Shown piece by piece: positions 26,236-36,079 of a stretch of 51,936 bases of DNA. The stretch comes from Acinetobacter sp. ANC 4862 (lineage in GTDB: Bacteria; Pseudomonadota; Gammaproteobacteria; Pseudomonadales; Moraxellaceae), in the NCBI RefSeq assembly GCF_004336635.1, contig NZ_SJXH01000024.1:1-51936 (forward strand). Direction: 5' to 3'. The notes beneath the pieces were generated by a model that saw nothing but the letters and a program-made list of their open reading frames with translations, did no database searches and had not been told where the DNA came from. The translations under genes and the position numbers were made by a program. The first letter of the stretch is position 1. Each line of letters opens with the position of its first letter.

Positions 26236-26317
26236 GTTGAGTTAAAAGAGGATTTTAATTGGCCTGAATGGATGATTTTAATCTTTGATAAGTCATTTTT
26301 AAACAGAGGGCATGTCA

Positions 26318-26887
26318 ATGAAAGACCAATTTCTCACGCGGAAAATTGTTTTTATTGCAATAGTGGTGTCATTTTCGGCATGCCTTCAAGTTTTTGCAGA
26401 TTCATTTATTTATTGGCAAGCAGGCTTTTTTAAAGAATTTTGGCGGATATGGACCGGGCATTGGGTACATGTGGGATGGATCCATTATGCGCTGAACATG
26501 TTGGCTTTTGCCTGTTTACCTTTCATTTTTCCCCGGGTAAAAGTTTGGCATTTTGTTGCTTTGCTGCTGTTACTTCCATTATTTATTAGTCTGTGTTTCT
26601 ACTATTTCTTTCCTGATATTGAAGCCTATGCAGGGTTGTCTGGGGTCTTGCATGGCGCTTATGTCACGGTTGCCTGCGTACATTTGCTGTATAAAAAAGA
26701 GCGAAATTTCGCAGCGTTTGTCCTGTTTCTTATTCTGGCCAAATTGATTTGGGAAAATACCATCGGCAGTGTAGGAACGGCTGAACTGATTGGCAGTCCG
26801 GTATTGGTTGAGTCACATTTATTGGGGGTAATTGGCGGAGTCATTATCGCAATGTTTTATATTTTATGGGATTATTTCTTTGAATAG
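26318..26887 (+). CDS. Rhombosortase-like rhomboid-family intramembrane protease
   Basis: 189-residue polytopic membrane protein of the rhomboid superfamily. HVGWIHYALNMLAF corresponds to the conserved His/Asn helix. The catalytic Ser108 is in GLSGVLHG and the His167 in ESHLLGVIGG, completing the Ser-His dyad. The short length and the GLSGVLHG wording fit rhombosortase, which trims GlyGly-CTERM C-terminal anchors from exported proteins. No protein with a GlyGly-CTERM tail is seen in the window. The ATG at 26318 has GAGGG 8 bases upstream. It lies between a TatT-like lipoprotein and a TRAP permease, an unexpected position. Confidence 0.78.
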   Translation: MKDQFLTRKIVFIAIVVSFSACLQVFADSFIYWQAGFFKEFWRIWTGHWVHVGWIHYALNMLAFACLPFIFPRVKVWHFVALLLLLPLFISLCFYYFFPDIEAYAGLSGVLHGAYVTVACVHLLYKKERNFAAFVLFLILAKLIWENTIGSVGTAELIGSPVLVESHLLGVIGGVIIAMFYILWDYFFE

Positions 26888-27072
26888 TGATGAGATTGAC
26901 ATTTAAAACATAAAAGAAAATGCATATTGTCATTTTTATTCATACATAATTGATGCAAATTTATTCATAACAATAAAGAGATTGAATAGAGAAAGGGTAT
27001 TTTCTATTCAAAAAAGGAAAGTTGGTATTGCTGAACCCGTTGCAATGACCAAGATAAAAAATAGGAATGCAC

Positions 27073-29271
27073 ATGCAAAATGATGAAAATAACAGATCAG
27101 GATTAGGTCTGTTACGTTATATATGGACGGAGTGGATTTCGACTTTTGTCATTCTATTACTACTTTTGCTAACGCTCATCATCGGTACCGGTGAGATGAT
27201 TCATGGTCAGTTGTTACGTGTGGGAGAGCGTTTGTATGGCAATGAAGAAATTGGCATGCAATATTCCTTTTTACGTGCAGAGCCAACAACGCCCACATGT
27301 GACCGTCATCCAGATGTAGATGCGCAAGTACAGAAGCAAATGAAATCCAATGCCAATGATGAATTTGCCGATATTTTTGGTACCACATCGGAAGCAGACG
27401 TACGTGCTTCAGTATTGGCGGGGCAACAACAGTGTGAAGAAAAGTATCAGTTCTATGACAAAGCCATGCAATATATGGATGAGCATTCAACAATCAGAGC
27501 CTATCGTACGCTTGAAACATCGTTCTTTGGTGTTTTTAAGTTTGGGACTGAAAATCGAGTCATCATTTTATTATTGATGGTTGTCGTTGCTGCGATTACT
27601 GCATCAGTGAAATTTCATCATATTGGTTTGCGTGCTCCAACCACCAAACTGGATTATCGAGTCTATGCACTGTTTATGATGCTCGGTAATGGTTTGCTGG
27701 CGTCATCTGTGCTCAGTCAATATCATTCAATCATCAATTCAGGTGTGACCTCTACTTATGAAACGCTGGTGGTTTACTGGCTGTGGATTTTCCTGTTTAT
27801 TACCCTGACCTTGATCAGTTTACTCCAGCTTATTAAGCCACCCGCAGCTAAACAGGAAGGCAGAGGTAATTTCGGCTTAGCTTTACTGAGTGTGCCTTTA
27901 TATGCCTACATGGCATTACTGACCGGGATTGTCTTTACCTTTGTCATGGATTATCCAATGGGGCAAGGGATTTACCTCGGAATTCTGGTTGAATTCTCAG
28001 GCATCTTCTTAAACCTCGCACTGTTTATCTGGGCAGGTATGTTGCTGACCCAAACCCGTGTTATGGATTTATTCCTCGGGATTTTACGTCCTTGGAACCT
28101 TGCACCTGAAACGCTGACCTGGCTAATTTTGATTGCTGCTGCGATTCCAACTGCATATACCGGTGCTTCAGGGATTTTCGTTGTTGCCGCAGGTGCGATT
28201 ATTTATAAGGAAGTGTGGAACTCGGGTTCTCGTCGTCAATATGCCTTGGCGGTATCTGCGATGTCAGGCTCACTAGGTGTGGTGATTCGTCCATGTCTAT
28301 TGGTAATCTTGATCTCGATGCTAGATAGTCGTCATGTGACTTCTGACGAACTGTTTAATCATGGTCTCTATGTTTTCTGGCTGACCGCGTTTATTTTCCT
28401 TGGGGTATCGTTATATCTGGCTGAAACGCGTTTCCGTGTCAATTCACCGAAAATTGCGGTTCCAGGCATGCTAAAAGCCATTGTTCCGGTGATTCCTTAT
28501 ATCGTGATTACCATTATTGTGATTGCTTTATATAAATATGGTCTAGACACCAAAATGGATGAATTCACAGCACCTGTGATTCTGCCAATTATTTTGATTG
28601 CTTATATTATGTTTGATAAATGGTGGGGCGATCGTTTTGCGACTCCACCAGATCGCCATGCTGCTTTGGCTTTGGAACATGAAAAGCAATCGACCTTTAT
28701 GCGCGAACATACGCCGCATGTGGGAGAGAAATCGCGAGGTTTTGGTCATTCACTGTGGTTTGCTTCGGCAGAAACGGTTGGTCATATTGGTGCACTCATT
28801 ATCTTGATGGCTTTGTCGGCAAGTGTAGGCGGCTTGATTGAACGTAGTGAAGTGGTTGAATTATTGCCGACGCATTTGGGTAATATCTATATTTCACTGG
28901 CATTTATCGCCTTGTTACTTGCCATTATTGGTATGACCACAGACCCATTTGGTGCGGTGATTCTGGTTGCTGCAACCATTGCGCCAGTGGCCTATGAAAA
29001 TGGTATCCATCCAATTCATTTCTGGATGATTGTACTGGTTGCCTTTGAATTGGGTTATGTCACACCGCCAGTTGCCCTGAATCATTTGCTGACGCGAATG
29101 TCTGTAGGAGATGATGAGGTTCGGGCTGCCGATGCAGAAGCCAAAGTGAAATATAACAAGTTCTATTACCGTTATGAGCGCTGGCTATTGCCAATTATGG
29201 TGCTGTTCCCATCATTGCTGATCGTGACCTATGCGCCGTATATTTTTAGGTTGTTTGATTGGTATCAATAG
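27073..29271 (+). CDS. TRAP transporter large permease with fused N-terminal (DctQ-like) region
   Basis: Membrane protein of about 733 residues. The N-terminal ~270 residues hold membrane segments flanking a large soluble loop with Cys pairs (TPTCDRHPDVD ... QQQCEEKY). The remainder resembles the DctM subunit of TRAP transporters, with IPTAYTGASGIFVVAAGAI, the AMSGSLGVVIRPCLLV block and the C-terminal MTTDPFGAVILVAATIAPVA / ELGYVTPPVALNHLL pattern. TRAP systems take up organic acids with a Na+ gradient and a periplasmic binding protein. No DctP-type protein is encoded nearby. The ATG at 27073 is better spaced from AGGA than the one at 27067. Confidence 0.83.
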   Translation: MQNDENNRSGLGLLRYIWTEWISTFVILLLLLLTLIIGTGEMIHGQLLRVGERLYGNEEIGMQYSFLRAEPTTPTCDRHPDVDAQVQKQMKSNANDEFADIFGTTSEADVRASVLAGQQQCEEKYQFYDKAMQYMDEHSTIRAYRTLETSFFGVFKFGTENRVIILLLMVVVAAITASVKFHHIGLRAPTTKLDYRVYALFMMLGNGLLASSVLSQYHSIINSGVTSTYETLVVYWLWIFLFITLTLISLLQLIKPPAAKQEGRGNFGLALLSVPLYAYMALLTGIVFTFVMDYPMGQGIYLGILVEFSGIFLNLALFIWAGMLLTQTRVMDLFLGILRPWNLAPETLTWLILIAAAIPTAYTGASGIFVVAAGAIIYKEVWNSGSRRQYALAVSAMSGSLGVVIRPCLLVILISMLDSRHVTSDELFNHGLYVFWLTAFIFLGVSLYLAETRFRVNSPKIAVPGMLKAIVPVIPYIVITIIVIALYKYGLDTKMDEFTAPVILPIILIAYIMFDKWWGDRFATPPDRHAALALEHEKQSTFMREHTPHVGEKSRGFGHSLWFASAETVGHIGALIILMALSASVGGLIERSEVVELLPTHLGNIYISLAFIALLLAIIGMTTDPFGAVILVAATIAPVAYENGIHPIHFWMIVLVAFELGYVTPPVALNHLLTRMSVGDDEVRAADAEAKVKYNKFYYRYERWLLPIMVLFPSLLIVTYAPYIFRLFDWYQ

Positions 29272-29283
29272 TTTTAAGTGATA

Positions 29284-29312
29284 AGAAAAAAGCACCTTGG
29301 GGTGCTTTTTTT
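29284..29312 (+). terminator. Bidirectional terminator after the TRAP permease
   Basis: AAAAAAGCACC-TTGG-GGTGCTTTTTT is a perfect stem with T on one side and A on the other, serving both the TRAP permease and the converging EamA gene. Confidence 0.9.
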
Positions 29313-29331
29313 GATGGCAGGTTATTTTTGC

Positions 29332-30207
29332 TTATTGCACTGAGCGTTTTTGTACTAAAGGGCTACATAGCACAATTGCACTAAGAATCAGTGCAAAACC
29401 AATCAAACTGTAATGATCAGGTGTTTCTCTCCAAAATATGAACCCCCAGATGCCGGCAAAGATAATGGCAATATAATTCACGGGTCCAATCTGCCCTGCA
29501 GGTGCAAGTTTATAAGCATTTGACATCAAAATTTGACTGATATTCGCCAGTAAACCTGCACAAATCAGGAAACCGAGTTCAGTCCATCTATACTGACGCC
29601 ACAGCCAAAACATCGGAATCATGGAAATAAGTGTGCCGATAAAGCAGAAATAAAACACGATTTTTTCAGGTGACTCGGTACTGGTCAGTGCTCGAACCGT
29701 GACAAATGCCATGGCAGCCAAGAAACTTGCGCCCAGTCCAATGATCGACATTTGATTAAACATACCTGTATCCGGTTTGGCGACAAAGATCACACCGATT
29801 AAGCCAATCGCTGCAGCAAGAAACATGGCGTTAGTGATTTTTTCTTTGAGGAATAGCCAGGCAATCAATGGAATAAAAATCGGGGACGAGTAGGTAAACA
29901 CCATGGCATTGGACAGCTTTAAATGTGCAATGGCATAGAAAAAGCCATACATCGCAATCAGCCCAATGACTGCACGCCAGCTATGCATCCAGATTTTTTC
30001 AGTCTTAAAAAATTCCGTCCCTTGCTTAAAAATGAGTGGAAGGAAAATGAGTAAGCCGACAAAATTTCGGAAAAAGACAATAGTGGGATTATCGACCGTA
30101 TGCGATGCATAACGAATACAGACACCCATCAGGGAAAAGAGAAAAGCAGAGCCGGTGAGTAAAGCAAGTGCTTTAAATAAATTGTGATTGCTTGTAGCTA
30201 TAGGCAT
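29332..30207 (-). CDS. EamA/DMT-family transporter
   Basis: Inner-membrane permease of 291 residues with ten hydrophobic helices, in two EamA repeats (about residues 10-135 and 150-285). Typical DMT features include FFRNFVGLLIFLPL in helix 2 and MVFTYSSPIFIPLIAWLFLKEKI at the end of repeat one. Substrates of this group are usually amino acids or metabolites for export; the specific one is unknown. It is on the minus strand, 56 bases after a coiled-coil protein gene. Confidence 0.87.
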   Translation of the reverse strand: MPIATSNHNLFKALALLTGSAFLFSLMGVCIRYASHTVDNPTIVFFRNFVGLLIFLPLIFKQGTEFFKTEKIWMHSWRAVIGLIAMYGFFYAIAHLKLSNAMVFTYSSPIFIPLIAWLFLKEKITNAMFLAAAIGLIGVIFVAKPDTGMFNQMSIIGLGASFLAAMAFVTVRALTSTESPEKIVFYFCFIGTLISMIPMFWLWRQYRWTELGFLICAGLLANISQILMSNAYKLAPAGQIGPVNYIAIIFAGIWGFIFWRETPDHYSLIGFALILSAIVLCSPLVQKRSVQ

Positions 30208-30263
30208 GAAAAGAATCAGCTAGAACATTTGCTGATATTTTAGCTGAATCGACAATTATAAAA

Positions 30264-30695
30264 TTATTGTTTTTGAGCCAGTTGAGCTTCAAGTAATTTA
30301 ATTTGCTCTTCTTTTAGTGCAACTAAGTCGTCGGCATCTGCATGTTGTGCTTTCAACATGGCTTCCTGATCCTTCAATTGGGCCTGAATATCTTCAAGTT
30401 TAGCGACTTCTTCTTTGGCTAATGATTCATTCTCTGGAACAGCTGCTTTCAGAATTTTTTCATCGACCAATTGAATGGTTTTTTCATCTGTCGCAACTTC
30501 GGGTTCAGTCGGTTTAGCTTCAGCAGAAGCCGTAGGCTTTGCCGGTGTATTTAAGCTGCTTCCTTCATGTTCAGGAAGTACTTCGTTTGATGTTGCAAGA
30601 AACCATTGATAGGCCAAAAAAAGCACAATGATTGCAACCAAGCCCCCAGTAATGCCCAATAAAAGTTTTGGGCTATTTCTTTGATCTAACGTCAT
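30264..30695 (-). CDS. Single-pass membrane protein with coiled coil, unknown
   Basis: 143-residue protein. One membrane helix lies at about residues 12-30. A Pro/Ala/Glu-rich linker follows (TPAKPTASAEAKPTEPEV) and then a long charged coiled coil ending KEEQIKLLEAQLAQKQ. The orientation predicted from N-terminal basic residues puts the coiled coil in the periplasm. No known family is recognised. It follows the YheV-like gene by 15 bases, so it belongs to the prlC-yheV transcript. Confidence 0.72.
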   Translation of the reverse strand: MTLDQRNSPKLLLGITGGLVAIIVLFLAYQWFLATSNEVLPEHEGSSLNTPAKPTASAEAKPTEPEVATDEKTIQLVDEKILKAAVPENESLAKEEVAKLEDIQAQLKDQEAMLKAQHADADDLVALKEEQIKLLEAQLAQKQ

Positions 30696-30710
30696 GTATT
30701 GAACCTGTTT

Positions 30711-30926
30711 TTATTTTGGCTGACGAGGCTTGAATTGAATGACGCCAATTTCATCCGGTACTTCCGGTATTTGTGGTTCATCAATATGCGTCGGGCGGTT
30801 TTCCGTATAATCGCATTCGACACATTCAATCCATTCATCGTCGCCAGAGGTAAGCATGACCACTCTATCTAGCGCTTCACATTTAGGACATTTTGCACCT
30901 GCAATGAAACGACGTTTAATAGCCAT
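30711..30926 (-). CDS. YheV-family zinc-ribbon protein
   Basis: 71-residue protein beginning MAIKRRFIAGAKCPKCEALD, then ECVECDY: two CxxC pairs making a small zinc ribbon, and a Pro-rich acidic tail. This matches YheV, a conserved gammaproteobacterial protein of unknown function. It follows prlC by 35 bases. A ribosome site (AAGGTAAGTAAG) is near the ATG. Confidence 0.88.
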   Translation of the reverse strand: MAIKRRFIAGAKCPKCEALDRVVMLTSGDDEWIECVECDYTENRPTHIDEPQIPEVPDEIGVIQFKPRQPK

Positions 30927-30961
30927 CTTACTTACCTTCTGATCAATCTAAGACGCCTAGT

Positions 30962-33001
30962 TTAAGCGTTTTTACCGGGGTTCGTCCAACCTTGATGACG
31001 TAATAACGCATCTATTTTTGGCTCGCGTCCGCGGAAATTGATAAACGCATCAAGTGCTGTATCTTTTCCGCCAACTGCTAGAATAAATTGACGAAATTCT
31101 TTTCCGGTCTGAACATTAAAAATGCCTTCCTGTTCGAAACGATCAAAGGCATCACTGGCCAAAACTTCTGCCCATTTGTAAGAGTAATAACCTGCGGCAT
31201 AGCCTCCAGCAAAAATATGGCTAAAACTATGCTGGAAACGGTTATAACTTACCGTTGGTGCTACTGCATATTTTTGACGAATATCATCCAAGGTGGCTTG
31301 GACCTGTTCTGCATTTAAAGCGGAACTGTGCTTGTGGATCGACAAGTCAAACAAGGCAAATTCGATCTGACGTAAAGTTTGCATACCGGACTGGAAGAAA
31401 CGTGCATCGAGTAAAGATTTAAGTAAATCTTGCGGAAGATGCTGTTTGGTTTCGATGTGTTCACTGAGCAGGTCCAGGCTTTCATGATCCCAAGTCCAGA
31501 ATTCCATAAATTGACTTGGCAGTTCGACAGCATCCCAATCGACGCCGTGTGTTCCTGCTACCGCAATATGGTCAACTTCGGTCAACATATGATGCAAGCC
31601 ATGACCAAATTCATGGAATAAGGTATTCACTTCATCATGGGTGAGCAGTGCCGGTTGATCACCGACCGCAGGAGTGAAGTTACATACCATGTAGCAAATC
31701 GGTTTTTGTAAGCCATTTTTAGTTTGCATGCGGGAACGGAAGCCGCTCATCCATGCGCCACCACGTTTGCCACTGCGTGCGTACAGATCAAAGTAAAAAC
31801 CGCCAACCACCGTGCCTTGATCTTCCAGTTCAAAATATCGTGCATCGGGATGCCAAACCGGAGCTTCCCGTTCCACAATGTTGATGCCGTAAAGACGGTT
31901 CACAATACTGAACAAGCCTTGCAAAATTTTCGGTGCAGGGAAGTAGGGTTTTAATGATTCTTGAGATAAATTGAATTGCTGGACTTTAAGCTTTTCAGAA
32001 TAGTAGCCGGTATCCCAAGGCTGTAAATCCTGAATACCGTCTTGAGATGCGATGGCTTTGAGTTCGGCAATTTCTTGAGTTGCAGGCGCACGGGCATGTT
32101 CGGCCAAGTCGACCAGAAATTTATCGACAGTTTCGACATCAGGCGCCATTTTGCTGGCCAGTGAAAGCTCGGCATAGTTCTTAAAGCCTAACAGCTGTGC
32201 CATTTCATGACGCAAGCTTAAAATTTCTTCGATGATTTTGGTGTTATCAAATTCTGTATGTTCAGACTGATCTGAGGCACGTGTGGTATAGGCTTTATAT
32301 AGCTCCTCACGTAAGGCACGATCATCTGCATAGGTCATGATTGCAAGATAAGAGGGAATATCTAAAGTGGCAACTGGCTGTTCAAGTTCACGTTGCTGAC
32401 CATATTGTTTGAGTAGATCGATGCTGCTTTGCGGCAAGCCTTTGAGTTGCTCTTCAGTCAGTGGTTTGAAGTAGGCTTGGGTTGCATCAAGCACATGATT
32501 GGAGAAGTCGGATGAAAGCTGAGATAAACGTGCAGAAATTTCCGCATAACGTGTTTTGGCTTCGCCTTCTAAAGCCACACCTGAAAGTTTAAAGTCACGT
32601 AGTGCCAGTTTGATCGCACTTTGGTGTGCTGCAGGCAAGGTATTAAACTGGGGCGCATCATGTACATGTTGATAGGTTTGATACAACACCGTGTGTTGAC
32701 CCAGTTGGGTATAGTATTCGCTTAAAGCAGGAAGCAGGGATTGATACAGCTCGCGGGTTTCTGCATTGTTCATCACTGCATTGAGATGTGACAGTACCCC
32801 CCAGGATTCACTCATATTATTTTCAAGGGTATCGACTTGGTCTAATACGGCCTGTTGTGCCTTAATATTGTCAGGGACTTCAGTTAAATGATTTAAAAAG
32901 TTTTGTCCTTGTTGAATGGCTTGTTCAATCTGTTGTTTTAAATCTGCAAGTTGAATTTGATCAAATTGTGGAACAGGCAAAGTCGCCTTTTCTAAAGTCA
33001 T
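30962..33001 (-). CDS. prlC: Oligopeptidase A (M3 metallopeptidase)
   Basis: Cytoplasmic zinc endopeptidase of about 679 residues, close to E. coli OpdA (680). It degrades short peptides, including signal peptides. The active site HEFGH (His463, Glu464, His467) lies in LFHEFGHGLHHML. The family helix GGYAAGYYSYKWAEVLASDAF near the C-terminus is also clear. I chose the ATG at 33001 (MTLEKATL); the ATG at 33019 gives six extra residues. Neither has a strong ribosome site. It heads a small operon with YheV and a coiled-coil protein. Confidence 0.93.
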   Translation of the reverse strand: MTLEKATLPVPQFDQIQLADLKQQIEQAIQQGQNFLNHLTEVPDNIKAQQAVLDQVDTLENNMSESWGVLSHLNAVMNNAETRELYQSLLPALSEYYTQLGQHTVLYQTYQHVHDAPQFNTLPAAHQSAIKLALRDFKLSGVALEGEAKTRYAEISARLSQLSSDFSNHVLDATQAYFKPLTEEQLKGLPQSSIDLLKQYGQQRELEQPVATLDIPSYLAIMTYADDRALREELYKAYTTRASDQSEHTEFDNTKIIEEILSLRHEMAQLLGFKNYAELSLASKMAPDVETVDKFLVDLAEHARAPATQEIAELKAIASQDGIQDLQPWDTGYYSEKLKVQQFNLSQESLKPYFPAPKILQGLFSIVNRLYGINIVEREAPVWHPDARYFELEDQGTVVGGFYFDLYARSGKRGGAWMSGFRSRMQTKNGLQKPICYMVCNFTPAVGDQPALLTHDEVNTLFHEFGHGLHHMLTEVDHIAVAGTHGVDWDAVELPSQFMEFWTWDHESLDLLSEHIETKQHLPQDLLKSLLDARFFQSGMQTLRQIEFALFDLSIHKHSSALNAEQVQATLDDIRQKYAVAPTVSYNRFQHSFSHIFAGGYAAGYYSYKWAEVLASDAFDRFEQEGIFNVQTGKEFRQFILAVGGKDTALDAFINFRGREPKIDALLRHQGWTNPGKNA

Positions 33002-33115
33002 TTCTATACGCCATATCATTTATAAACTTAATAGTAGATGTAGGGCTTAGGCACGAGGAAATCAAGGTCTATGCCTGTTTTAGTCGGTAAATAGCTATGA
33101 ATATCACTGAGCAAT

Positions 33116-33149
33116 AAAAAAGCCCTACCCAAGTAGGGCTTAATTTTTG
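33116..33149 (-). terminator. Rho-independent terminator after RNase R gene
   Basis: AAGCCCTAC-CCAA-GTAGGGCTT forms a 9-bp stem; a T-run on the minus strand fits termination of rnr. Confidence 0.92.
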
Positions 33150-33153
33150 AAAA

Positions 33154-35580
33154 TTACTCTATTTTAGGTTTCGCATTGGCCTTTTTCTTTTTCGGCTTAG
33201 ACTTTTTCTTCACTTTGTCTTTATCTTTGGCTTTTAGGTCCGATTTAGCTACAGGCTTTTTATCTGACTTTCTAGCAAAAGCATCTGACTTGGTTTTTGG
33301 CTTTTTCTTGCGAATTGGCTGTTCACCATCTTCACTGACTACGACTTTGGCACGAGGGTTATAAACCTCTTCTTTCGCTGTAGTTTTGGCAACACGCGGT
33401 GCTCGGCTACGAATCGCACGACCGGCATGGGTCATTTGCTGCAACAGTTCAAAGTCAATCTTGCGATCTTCCAGATTCACAGCTGCAACTTTGATTTTGA
33501 CTTCATCACCCAGACTAAAGGTTTGACCACGACTTTGACCGACCAAGCTTTGGCTGGCTTGATCATAAACAAAGAAGTCATCGCCCAATTGGCTAACGTG
33601 AATCATGCCATCGACATATAAGTCTTTAAGGGTGACGAATAAACCAAATTCAGCGACTGCACTGATGATGCCCACGAATTCTTCACCTAAATGCTGCTGC
33701 ATATAGTGACATTTCAACCAGGTGGTCACAGAACGAGATGCTTCATCAGCACGGCGTTCAGTTTGCGAGAAATGCTCGCCGGCATTATCTAAAGCAGCAC
33801 CTGAAAGCGCAAAAGGCTTTTGTTTTAAATGCGCTTTGATGGCACGGTGCAACAACAAGTCAGGATAACGACGAATTGGTGAAGTGAAGTGCGTATACGC
33901 ATCATAAGCCAAACCAAAATGCCCGGCGTTGTTTGCGCCGTAATAAGCCTGCATCATTGAACGTAACAACACTGCATGAATACTTGGCGCATCAATACGG
34001 TCTTTAGTCGCATCAATCACCGCTTGGTAATCTTTTTGTGTTGGCTGTTCCGGGAATGGTAAGCCAAGTAATTTCACATACTCCCGAACTTTTTGGATAC
34101 GTGAAAATTCAGGTGGCTCATGCACACGGTACAACATTGGAATGTCGTTTTCCAAGGCATATTCTGCTGCTGCAACATTGGCAAGCAACATACATTCTTC
34201 AATCAGTTTGTGTGCTTCATTGCGTGAACGCGGCAGAATTTCTTTAATCCCACCTAGCTCATCAAAAGTCATGGAGGTTTCGACAGTTTCGAATTCCATT
34301 GCATGACGTTCAGCACGTAAACCTTTGAGGGTCTGATAGAGCTGGAACAGGGTATTCAATGACTTGTGCACACTGCGGTCTTCAGGAATCGCATCGCTTT
34401 CGCCATCAAAATATTGCGCAACCTGAGTGTAGGTTAAGCGTGCTTTTGAATGCATGACTGATGGATAAAACTGGAAGCCGGTGACTTTACCTGCACGGGA
34501 TAAAGTCAAATCACACACCATACATAGACGGTCGACGTGTGGATTGAGCGAGCACAAGCCATTGGACAAGGCTTCAGGCAACATCGGCAAGACAAAATGC
34601 GGGAAATACACCGAAGTACCCCGTTCTTTGGCTTCATCATCCAGTGGTCTGTCGTTACGCACATAATGACTGACGTCAGCAATCGCAACCACCACACGGT
34701 AACCGCCACCTGGACGTTTCTCTGCATACACGGCATCGTCAAAGTCGCGCGCATCTTCACCATCAATGGTGACTAAGGCTAAATCACGTAAATCGATACG
34801 ACCTTGGCGATCCTGTTCATTCGGTTCTTTAAAGCTTTCTGCATCGCGAACCACTTCTTCCGGGAATTCATACGGCAAACCAAATTCCAGAATGGTTTGT
34901 GGAATAATGATTTCGGTGTCGGCTTTGTCCGCCATCGATTGCACGATGTGTCCTGTAGGTAATTCTTCACGGGTCGGGTAGTCATCAATGGCTACACGAA
35001 CAGAATCACCGACTTTAACTTGGGCATGTTCAATCAGTTCTTTTTCTAAGGTAATCGGTTGGTGTGCATTTGGATTTGCAGGTTGAATAAAGTATTCACC
35101 ATCGTAAACCGCAACTTTACCAATAATCTGTTTTACACGATGCTGCACGACTTCAGTAATAAAGCCCCAAGCTTTACCTTTACGGTCGACAGAAGTCTGA
35201 CGCACTTTAACGCGGTCACCATTAAAGACTAAACGCAGTTCACGTTCAGGCAATAAAATATCATCATGACCGGAAATGTTCGCACTACCTAAACCTTTCG
35301 AGTTGATGTATACGGTTGCTTCATGAGTCGGCTGGCTGGTTGCGAGCAGGAACTTAAATCCATCTTTCATCAACTGGCCATCGCGTACCATGGCACTTAA
35401 ACGATGGCTGAGTGCTTCTATACTTCTTTCATCTGCAATATTAAAGTATTCCACTAAATCTGCATGAGATTGTGGTGCTTGTAATTTTTCAATCGTTTCT
35501 GAAATGAGAATACGGCTTGGAATAGGATTGTCATAACGTTCGGCTTCAGCCTTAGCTTCAGGGTCGACCCAATTTTTCAT
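33154..35580 (-). CDS. rnr: Ribonuclease R
   Basis: 3'-5' exoribonuclease of the RNB family, 808 residues (E. coli RNase R is 813). Order: N-terminal helix-turn-helix region, two cold-shock domains, the RNB catalytic domain with the acidic cluster DGEDARDFDDAVYAEK and HYVRNDRPLDDEAKERGTS. Next come YTHFTSPIRRYPDLLLHRAI, an S1 domain (GIISAVAEFGLFVTLKDLYVDGMIHVS) and a long Lys-rich C-terminal tail (about 90 residues). It degrades structured RNA, including damaged rRNA and tmRNA targets. It is monocistronic, with its own terminator, and divergent from the tRNA cluster. Confidence 0.96.
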   Translation of the reverse strand: MKNWVDPEAKAEAERYDNPIPSRILISETIEKLQAPQSHADLVEYFNIADERSIEALSHRLSAMVRDGQLMKDGFKFLLATSQPTHEATVYINSKGLGSANISGHDDILLPERELRLVFNGDRVKVRQTSVDRKGKAWGFITEVVQHRVKQIIGKVAVYDGEYFIQPANPNAHQPITLEKELIEHAQVKVGDSVRVAIDDYPTREELPTGHIVQSMADKADTEIIIPQTILEFGLPYEFPEEVVRDAESFKEPNEQDRQGRIDLRDLALVTIDGEDARDFDDAVYAEKRPGGGYRVVVAIADVSHYVRNDRPLDDEAKERGTSVYFPHFVLPMLPEALSNGLCSLNPHVDRLCMVCDLTLSRAGKVTGFQFYPSVMHSKARLTYTQVAQYFDGESDAIPEDRSVHKSLNTLFQLYQTLKGLRAERHAMEFETVETSMTFDELGGIKEILPRSRNEAHKLIEECMLLANVAAAEYALENDIPMLYRVHEPPEFSRIQKVREYVKLLGLPFPEQPTQKDYQAVIDATKDRIDAPSIHAVLLRSMMQAYYGANNAGHFGLAYDAYTHFTSPIRRYPDLLLHRAIKAHLKQKPFALSGAALDNAGEHFSQTERRADEASRSVTTWLKCHYMQQHLGEEFVGIISAVAEFGLFVTLKDLYVDGMIHVSQLGDDFFVYDQASQSLVGQSRGQTFSLGDEVKIKVAAVNLEDRKIDFELLQQMTHAGRAIRSRAPRVAKTTAKEEVYNPRAKVVVSEDGEQPIRKKKPKTKSDAFARKSDKKPVAKSDLKAKDKDKVKKKSKPKKKKANAKPKIE

Positions 35581-35805
35581 AATGTCTTTGGCTTCATGTC
35601 AGAAGATAGGATTAGCATAAGTCATGCAGCATGATACTGCACGAAAATGATTGCAATATTGTGTTTTCAATTCCAATTTTACAGTGAAGCTGCACATTTC
35701 ACACGAGCAACTGTCGAAAAAAGCGGGAAAGGGGCTCAATAAGGGTGGAAATCGTTTAAAAAATAGATGATTGATTAAAAATATCAGAATTTTTTGAAAT
35801 GTGAC

Positions 35806-35834
35806 TTGAAGAAGTGAAGTTTAGTTTGTATTAT
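35806..35834 (+). promoter_or_regulatory. Promoter of the tRNA-Ser/Arg cluster
   Basis: TTGAAG (-35, 35806-35811), a 17-base spacer and TATTAT (-10, 35829-35834). A GC-rich discriminator (GGCGGCTCG) follows, as expected for a stringently controlled stable-RNA promoter. The tRNA begins 13 bases after the -10. Confidence 0.65.
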
Positions 35835-35847
35835 GGCGGCTCGTTAC

Positions 35848-35939
35848 GGTGAGGTGGCCGAGTGGCTGAAGGTACTCCCCTGCTAAGGGAGCGTGGGTCT
35901 TAAAGCCCACCGAGGGTTCGAATCCCTCTCTCACCGCCA
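35848..35939 (+). tRNA. tRNA-Ser(GCT)
   Basis: 92-base class II tRNA with encoded CCA. The acceptor stem GGTGAGG pairs with TCTCACC. The anticodon loop CTGCTAA has anticodon GCT (Ser, AGC/AGT codons). The long variable arm GTGGGTCTTAAAGCCCAC is typical of tRNA-Ser. The T loop GTTCGAATC is intact. Confidence 0.96.
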
Positions 35940-35954
35940 CGAATAACTTGAAAT

Positions 35955-36031
35955 GCGCTCATAGCTCAGCTGGATAGAGCACTTGGCTACGAACTAAGGG
36001 GTCGGGAGTTCGAATCTCTCTGAGCGCACCA
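35955..36031 (+). tRNA. tRNA-Arg(ACG), copy 1
   Basis: 77-base tRNA with encoded CCA and anticodon ACG in CTACGAA, read as inosine after TadA editing. The acceptor GCGCTCA pairs with TGAGCGC. Identical to the copies at 36080 and 37110. Confidence 0.96.
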
Positions 36032-36079
36032 ATCAAGTTAAACGTAAATGTAACGAATGCTGAAAGGCAACTCAAGTAC

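Noticed and set aside
34506..34988. Several open frames opposite or inside rnr and other large genes
   Set aside because: They are overlaps of strongly supported genes in other frames, without start signals or family resemblance.
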